Below, in pieces: positions 6,813-10,293 of a stretch of DNA of 10,293 nt (positions are counted from its first letter, which is position 1; each line of letters opens with the position of its first letter). The notes beneath the pieces are model-generated. The model searched no databases and was not told the DNA's origin. It saw nothing but the letters and a program-made list of their open reading frames with translations. Location of the stretch: NCBI GenBank assembly GCA_900549375.1, contig URNY01000098.1, forward strand, positions 1 through 10,293, read 5' to 3'. The position numbers were made by a program, and so were the translations under genes. The stretch is from an uncultured Bacteroidales bacterium. GTDB taxonomy: Bacteria; Bacteroidota; Bacteroidia; Bacteroidales; Muribaculaceae.

Positions 6813-7964
6813 ATGACACTCGAATATCTTCAGAATTATTGGTGGCTCCTCGTATCCGTGCTTGGCGGAATACTCGTGTTTCTCCTTTTCGTGCAGGGTG
6901 GCCAGTCCATGCTCGCCGGAGCCGGCTCCGACACGCGCCGCAACCTCATCGTCAACTCAATGGGCAGCAAATGGGAACTGACATTCACTACTCTCGTAGT
7001 GTTCGGCGGAGCCATGTTCGCCTCGTTCCCCCTCTTCTATTCCACAAGTTTCGGAGGTGCCTATTGGCTCTGGATGCTCATTCTCTTCAGCTTCGTGCTG
7101 CAGGCTGTCAGCTATGAGTTCCGCCGCAAAAAAGGAAACGTCTACGGCACCCGCACCTACGACATATTCCTCATGATCAACGGTTGCGTCGGCTGCATCC
7201 TTCTGGGTGTGGCTGTATCGATGTTCTTCTTCGGTGCGGAATTCACCGTCAGCCGCGGCAACCTGCTCGACGCCGGCTCTCCCGTGATCTCCCGCTGGGC
7301 CCCGACCCACGGTTTCGAAGCCATTTTCAACTGGAAGAACCTCGTGCTCGGCATCGCCGTGCTTTTCCTCGCCCGCACTCAGGCATGCCTCTACATGCTC
7401 AACAATATCGCCGACGATCCCGACCTATTCCGCACCCTCAAAGTCCGCGCACTTGTCAACGGAGGCATATTCGTGGTCTTCTTCCTCTGGTTCCTCGGAC
7501 TGCTCTGCACTGCCACCGGCTATACCGTCCTGTCCGAAGGTATCAATACCATCTCCATCGAGGAAACGCCCTACAAATATTTCCGGAATCTCACCCACAT
7601 GTGGTGGGCCGGCATTGCGCTGCTCCTCGGAGTAGTGCTCGTGCTTTACGGCTGGCTTCGTTCATGCCTCGCCAAGCACTTCACAAAAGGAATCTGGTTC
7701 ACGGGTATCGGAACCTTCCTCGTCGTGGCCGCACTTTTCTGGATCGCCGGTTATGGCGACACAGCTTTCTATCCGTCGCTCACCGACCCCGAAAGCTCGC
7801 TCACGATCCGCAATGCCTCCTCTTCGAAATTCACTCTCGAAGTGATGAGCTGGGTTTCCCTCGTCATTCCCTTCGTAGTGGCATATATCGCTTACGTATG
7901 GCATTCCATGGACCGCAAGAAGCTCACTCCCTCCTCCCTCGAATCCTCCGACCATCAGTATTGA
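6813..7964 (+). CDS. cydB: Cytochrome bd quinol oxidase subunit II
   Basis: Membrane partner of CydA, 383 residues, with repeated hydrophobic segments through its length and typical CydB stretches: WWLLVSVLGG (10-19), VNSMGSKWE (47-55), FGGAMFASFPLFYS, AVSYEFRRKKGN, and TKGIWFTGIGTFL near the end. It carries no haem ligands of its own and is needed for a stable bd complex. Compared with E. coli, the HWDGNQVW block is SKWELTFT here and the TDGFDMG block is VQGGQSML, a divergence that I recall as normal for Bacteroidetes. It starts 3 nt after the cydA stop and ends 16 nt before the first CHR gene. Identification rests on similarity and on following cydA. Confidence 0.97.
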   Translation: MTLEYLQNYWWLLVSVLGGILVFLLFVQGGQSMLAGAGSDTRRNLIVNSMGSKWELTFTTLVVFGGAMFASFPLFYSTSFGGAYWLWMLILFSFVLQAVSYEFRRKKGNVYGTRTYDIFLMINGCVGCILLGVAVSMFFFGAEFTVSRGNLLDAGSPVISRWAPTHGFEAIFNWKNLVLGIAVLFLARTQACLYMLNNIADDPDLFRTLKVRALVNGGIFVVFFLWFLGLLCTATGYTVLSEGINTISIEETPYKYFRNLTHMWWAGIALLLGVVLVLYGWLRSCLAKHFTKGIWFTGIGTFLVVAALFWIAGYGDTAFYPSLTDPESSLTIRNASSSKFTLEVMSWVSLVIPFVVAYIAYVWHSMDRKKLTPSSLESSDHQY

Positions 7965-7980
7965 TACATATCCCCCGCAG

Positions 7981-8562
7981 ATGACAAACGACGTGTCAGC
8001 CAACGCGAGTCTCAGCCGCCTCTTCGCATCTTTCTTCAAGATAGGAGCGTTCACCTTCGGAGGCGGCTGGGCTATGATTTCGATAATTGAACGTGAGATT
8101 GTCGACCGTTATCACTGGATAGATCGCGACGAGTTCCTCGACCTCCTCGCCGTGGCCCAGAGTCTCCCCGGAATTCTTGCCGTAAACATCGCCACGGCGG
8201 TAGGCGACAAACTCCGGGGCACTCCGGGCAGTGTCATAGCCTCGACAGGCACCATCCTCCCCTCCTTCCTGATCATTCTGGCCATCGCCATCTTCCTCAC
8301 TCCCGACATGATCAAGAACAACCATGTGATAGCCTCCATATTCATGGGCATCCGTCCCGCAGTGGTAGCGCTTATCATAGCCCCGGTCATAACCTCGGCA
8401 AAAGCTGCCCGGATCGGCCTGAAGACAGTATGGATACCCCTCATTGTGGCTCTGATGATCTCGCTCGATCTCGGCTTCGTCTCCAACCCCATCCTCTACA
8501 TTATCCTCGGCGCCCTCGGCGGATTCCTCTTCTGGTGGCTGCCCCGCCGCAAGAAGAAATGA
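7981..8562 (+). CDS. Short chromate-transporter family (CHR) protein, first of a pair
   Basis: Single-domain CHR-superfamily membrane protein, 193 residues with about five to six hydrophobic segments and a basic tail (RRKKK). The CHR signature is clear: IGAFTFGGGWAMISIIEREI (21-40), then WIDRDEFLDLLAVAQSLPG (46-64) and VNIATAVG. In the family, long proteins have two such domains, while short ones are encoded in tandem and probably assemble as an antiparallel pair; the next gene is the expected partner. Chromate export is shown only for some long members, and substrate here is unknown. It begins 16 nt after cydB, in the same operon by position. Confidence 0.93.
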   Translation: MTNDVSANASLSRLFASFFKIGAFTFGGGWAMISIIEREIVDRYHWIDRDEFLDLLAVAQSLPGILAVNIATAVGDKLRGTPGSVIASTGTILPSFLIILAIAIFLTPDMIKNNHVIASIFMGIRPAVVALIIAPVITSAKAARIGLKTVWIPLIVALMISLDLGFVSNPILYIILGALGGFLFWWLPRRKKK

Positions 8563-8653
8563 GGCCCCATCCAAAATTCAAAATTCCCATCGGAGCGGTC
8601 GCGTGAGCGAACTTCAGTTCGCCTCCATCAAAATTCAAAATTATAAATTATAA
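8563..8653 (+). repeat. Intergenic repeat and hairpin between the two CHR genes
   Basis: The 91-nt spacer has an identical 14-bp direct repeat, CAAAATTCAAAATT, at 8572-8585 and 8629-8642, with the wider context CCATC also duplicated nearby. Between the copies is a perfect 6-bp hairpin, GCGAAC-TTCA-GTTCGC (8607-8622), with outer GGAG/CTCC arms (8592-8595 and 8623-8626). AT-rich ATAAATTATAA leads directly into the next ATG. No T-run follows, so it is not an intrinsic terminator. It looks like a small non-coding interspersed repeat; whether it recurs elsewhere in the genome cannot be seen here. Confidence 0.6.
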
Positions 8654-9259
8654 ATGAGTATTTATCTCAAACTTATCTGGGCATATCTTAAAATCGGCAT
8701 CTTCGGTTTCGGCGGAGGCTACGCCATGCTCTCCCTTGTAGAGAAAGCCGTGGTCGAACCCGGATGGATCTCCGAGACAATGTTCACCGACATCGTGGCC
8801 ATTTCGCAAATGACTCCCGGTCCTATCGGCATCAACTCCGCCACATATATCGGATTCGTTGCCCCGGGCAGCGTCAATCCCGCGCTTCAAGGCATCGGGT
8901 GGGGACTCCTCGGATCTATTCTGGCCACGCTCGCCGTCACAGTCCCCAGCTTCTTCCTCGTCCTTTATAGCGAGCATTTCATCCGACGCCATAATGAAAG
9001 CGGCGCTGTCAAAGCGGTTTTCTCAGGGCTGCGGCCTGTTGTCGTCGGCCTGATAGCATCAGCCGCCATAATGCTGATGAATGCTCCCAACTTCAATCCC
9101 AACGGCATCTCGTGGCAGCTCATGGTCAACATCGCCATCTGCGCCGTGGCATTCTGCCTCGCCTTCTTCCCCATACCTTGGAAAGGGGGCAAGAAAAAAA
9201 TCCATCCTATACTCATAATCATCCTCGCCGGAATAGCCGGCTTCCTTATCTACGGCTAA
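8654..9259 (+). CDS. Short chromate-transporter family (CHR) protein, second of a pair
   Basis: Second single-domain CHR protein, 201 residues, membrane-embedded. Signature stretches: IGIFGFGGGYAMLSLVEKAV (17-36), WISETMFTDIVAISQMTPGP (42-61) and GINSATYIGF, which align with matching parts of the first CHR protein and with the more typical MTPGP form. A basic patch (KGGKKK) precedes the last helix. Probably forms a heteromeric transporter with the upstream gene; substrate unproven. It is separated from its partner by the repeat-bearing spacer, and its stop codon directly abuts the folC start (0 nt). Confidence 0.93.
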   Translation: MSIYLKLIWAYLKIGIFGFGGGYAMLSLVEKAVVEPGWISETMFTDIVAISQMTPGPIGINSATYIGFVAPGSVNPALQGIGWGLLGSILATLAVTVPSFFLVLYSEHFIRRHNESGAVKAVFSGLRPVVVGLIASAAIMLMNAPNFNPNGISWQLMVNIAICAVAFCLAFFPIPWKGGKKKIHPILIIILAGIAGFLIYG

Positions 9260-10048
9260 ATGCATCAACAATACAACGAATCCATCGAATGGCTATTCTC
9301 CCGCCTCCCCATGTTCTCTCGTGTGGGGGCGGCCGCATATAAGCCCGGACTTGAACGCGTCGAGGCGCTCGACAGCCTCTTCGGTCATCCCCACCGCCGC
9401 TACCGCACAATCCATGTGGCCGGAACCAATGGCAAGGGAAGCGTCTCCCACATGCTGGCGTCCGTCTTGCAGGCCAACGGCTACCGCACGGGGCTTTACA
9501 CATCCCCCCACCTTGTCGATTTCCGGGAAAGAATGCGCGTCGACGGCCGGATGATACCCGAAGAGAAAGTCGTTTATTTTGTAAGCCGCTGGAAATCGGC
9601 TTCTCACGATGTTGATCCCTCGTTTTTCGAACTTACCATGATGATGGCCTTCGACTGGTTCGCCGCAGAAAATGTCGATATAGCCGTTATCGAAGTCGGC
9701 ATGGGTGGCCGTCTCGACTCCACAAATATCATAAGCCCCCTTCTTTCGGTCATCACCAACATCTCCTTCGACCATATGCAGTTCCTCGGCGATACCCTTC
9801 CGGCCATTGCCGCTGAAAAAGCGGGGATTATAAAACCTGGCATTCCGGTAGTGATAGGCGAGGCCGAAGGTGAAGTGGAAAATGTATTCCGCAGGCAAGC
9901 GCAAATAAAGGGAGTGCCTATCATCGAGGCATACCGCCGGCCGATGCTGCTCTCGATCGCCGAGAATCCCGACTGGGGCTGGGACTGCCGCTCCGGGCGG
10001 GCTGCCTCCTCCAGCTGCCGCTGGCTGGCCAGTGTATCCAGATCGTAG
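9260..10048 (+). CDS. folC: Folylpolyglutamate/dihydrofolate synthase, broken after ~240 codons
   Basis: Mur-ligase-like ATP-dependent enzyme that adds glutamate to folates (and to dihydropteroate in bifunctional members). N-terminal domain is intact: P-loop AGTNGKGS (54-61), YTSPHL (80-85), FELTMMMAF (123-131), EVGMGGRLDSTN (145-156), and ISFDHMQFLGDTL (168-180) leading to AEKAGIIKPG (185-194). Family proteins are about 420-440 residues; this reading frame stops at 262, and the last ~20 residues (CRSGRAASSSCRW... onwards) are not FolC-like. From about 9985 the DNA is instead the antisense of a Clostridia-type gene, so the authentic gene is cut at about codon 235-242 and the stop at 10046-10048 is accidental. 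ATG 9260 directly follows the CHR stop codon. Confidence 0.9.
   Translation: MHQQYNESIEWLFSRLPMFSRVGAAAYKPGLERVEALDSLFGHPHRRYRTIHVAGTNGKGSVSHMLASVLQANGYRTGLYTSPHLVDFRERMRVDGRMIPEEKVVYFVSRWKSASHDVDPSFFELTMMMAFDWFAAENVDIAVIEVGMGGRLDSTNIISPLLSVITNISFDHMQFLGDTLPAIAAEKAGIIKPGIPVVIGEAEGEVENVFRRQAQIKGVPIIEAYRRPMLLSIAENPDWGWDCRSGRAASSSCRWLASVSRS
9955..9990. other. Junction between Bacteroidales and Clostridia-type sequence
   Basis: To the left, plus-strand FolC homology runs to roughly residues 235-242 (ending at or before 9985). To the right, minus-strand coding of an ftsL-like gene followed back to rsmH runs from 10293 to about 9985. Neither gene continues past this point. There are no insertion-sequence ends, target duplications, att-like repeats or integrase. 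A few bases of either gene could be shared, so the exact breakpoint is uncertain. Confidence 0.8.
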
Positions 10049-10098
10049 GCCAGATTCCCATATACCATTGTGTTGGGTCGTCTCTTCTGTTGTGCCAT
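9985..10098 (-). CDS. FtsL-like cell-division protein, N-terminal fragment (Clostridia type)
   Basis: Only the first ~38 codons are credible: the protein begins MAQQKRRPNTMVYGNLAYDL and continues with a charged, Gln/Glu-rich stretch. This start, with YGNLAYDLD, is the pattern I recall from short cell-division/septum (FtsL-like) proteins encoded right after rsmH in Oscillospirales and related Clostridia. Those proteins then have one membrane helix and a coiled coil, neither of which is present here because the gene is cut. The minus-strand frame stays open down to 9604, but that part is the antisense of folC. It lies 60 nt after the rsmH stop with its own Shine-Dalgarno. The family name is from recollection and gene order, so moderately sure. 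Confidence 0.65.
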
Positions 10099-10106
10099 GA
10101 CGGCAG

Positions 10107-10113
10107 CTCCTTT
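10107..10113 (-). promoter_or_regulatory. Strong Shine-Dalgarno of the ftsL-like gene
   Basis: Minus strand reads AAAGGAG, 8 nt before ATG 10098. This is a textbook Firmicutes ribosome-binding site. None of the Bacteroidales genes in the window has one, so it fixes the start and supports a different origin for this segment. Confidence 0.8.
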
Positions 10114-10133
10114 CCGTATCCTCTGTATGGTCA

Positions 10134-10148
10134 GGGGGACAGGCCCCC
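10134..10148 (-). repeat. Small GC hairpin between rsmH and the ftsL-like gene
   Basis: GGGGG and CCCCC arms enclose a 5-nt loop, 10 nt after the rsmH stop. No T-run follows, so it does not look like an intrinsic terminator; the gene pair is normally co-transcribed. Function unknown. Confidence 0.45.
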
Positions 10149-10158
10149 GTTCTCTCGT

Positions 10159-10293
10159 TTATAGCTTCTCCGCCACCCGCAGCTTGGCGCTCCGGGCACG
10201 GGGATTGTAGGTCAACTCCGCCTCCGTGGCCACGATGGGCTTGCGGCTCACCAGCTTCATCTGCGGCTTCTTGCCGCAGACACACACCGGGAA
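10159..10293 (-). CDS. rsmH: 16S rRNA (cytosine-1402-N4)-methyltransferase, C-terminal fragment (Clostridia type)
   Basis: The last 44 residues and stop of RsmH (MraW), which methylates C1402 of 16S rRNA. Reading from the window edge: FPVCVCGKKP, then KLVSRKPIVATEAEL, then the hallmark end NPRARSAKLRVAEKL. The Cys-containing PVCVCGKKP segment is, as I recall, typical of Firmicutes RsmH. The frame is open from 10293 to TAA at 10161-10159. The next gene on the same strand is the ftsL-like fragment, matching the usual division/cell-wall cluster order rsmH-ftsL. The N-terminal part lies beyond the window. Confidence 0.85.
   Translation of the reverse strand, partial: FPVCVCGKKPQMKLVSRKPIVATEAELTYNPRARSAKLRVAEKL

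Noticed and set aside
7184..7984. 266-codon plus-strand open frame over cydB
   Set aside because: Arg/His/Pro-rich shadow in another frame of cydB, with no family resemblance.
8601..8626. Terminator between the CHR genes
   Set aside because: Hairpin is real but no T-run follows on either strand and an operon partner begins right after.
9260..10048. A naturally short one-domain FolC
   Set aside because: The tail after about residue 242 is antisense to an ftsL-like gene with its own ribosome-binding site, so the short length comes from the junction.
9293..10285. 330-codon minus-strand open frame across the right end
   Set aside because: It spans the junction, is antisense to clear FolC motifs, and is out of frame with both rsmH and the ftsL-like start.

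Overview
Almost the whole window (about 1-9985) reads as a gut-type Bacteroidales chromosome, possibly Muribaculaceae. The family assignment is a weak inference; the order is well supported. The evidence is a transketolase with the Bacteroidales SDGG variant of its thiamine motif, the Bacteroidetes-restricted families DUF4494 and DUF4492, a Bacteroidetes-type CydB, starts without Shine-Dalgarno sequences, and a TTTG / TAnnTTTG-like promoter. The last ~300 bases do not fit. They carry fragments of two adjacent Clostridia-type genes (rsmH and an ftsL-like gene) with a strong Shine-Dalgarno, joined in the middle of the Bacteroidales folC gene.

Layout. Leftward (minus) block, read from right to left: DUF4494 protein (4755-4291), YggS/PLPBP pyridoxal-phosphate protein (4281-3622), an FHS/FucP-family MFS sugar transporter (3562-1922), a strong intrinsic terminator (1867-1913), then transketolase (from 1847, running off the left edge with 615 codons visible). 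Divergent control region 4756-4978: AT-rich, with one promoter candidate facing each way. Rightward (plus) block: DUF4492 small membrane protein (4979-5221), cydA (5250-6809), cydB (6813-7964), two short chromate-transporter-family (CHR) proteins (7981-8562 and 8654-9259) separated by a small repeat/hairpin, then folC (from 9260), which is intact for about 240 codons and then broken.

How they work together. The plus block looks like one transcription unit with gaps of 0-28 nt apart from the 91-nt repeat spacer. Its core is a cytochrome bd quinol oxidase with its small DUF4492 partner, the usual O2-scavenging terminal oxidase of Bacteroidales. The CHR pair probably forms one heteromeric membrane transporter of unproven substrate. 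FolC makes folylpolyglutamates. The minus block is central metabolism and uptake: sugar import, PLP homeostasis and the non-oxidative pentose phosphate pathway.

I found no phage, CRISPR, insertion sequence, tRNA, rRNA or defence system. The most consequential observation is the cross-phylum junction near 9955-9990. It is best explained as a metagenome assembly misjoin, and anyone using the right end should treat it as such until shown otherwise.
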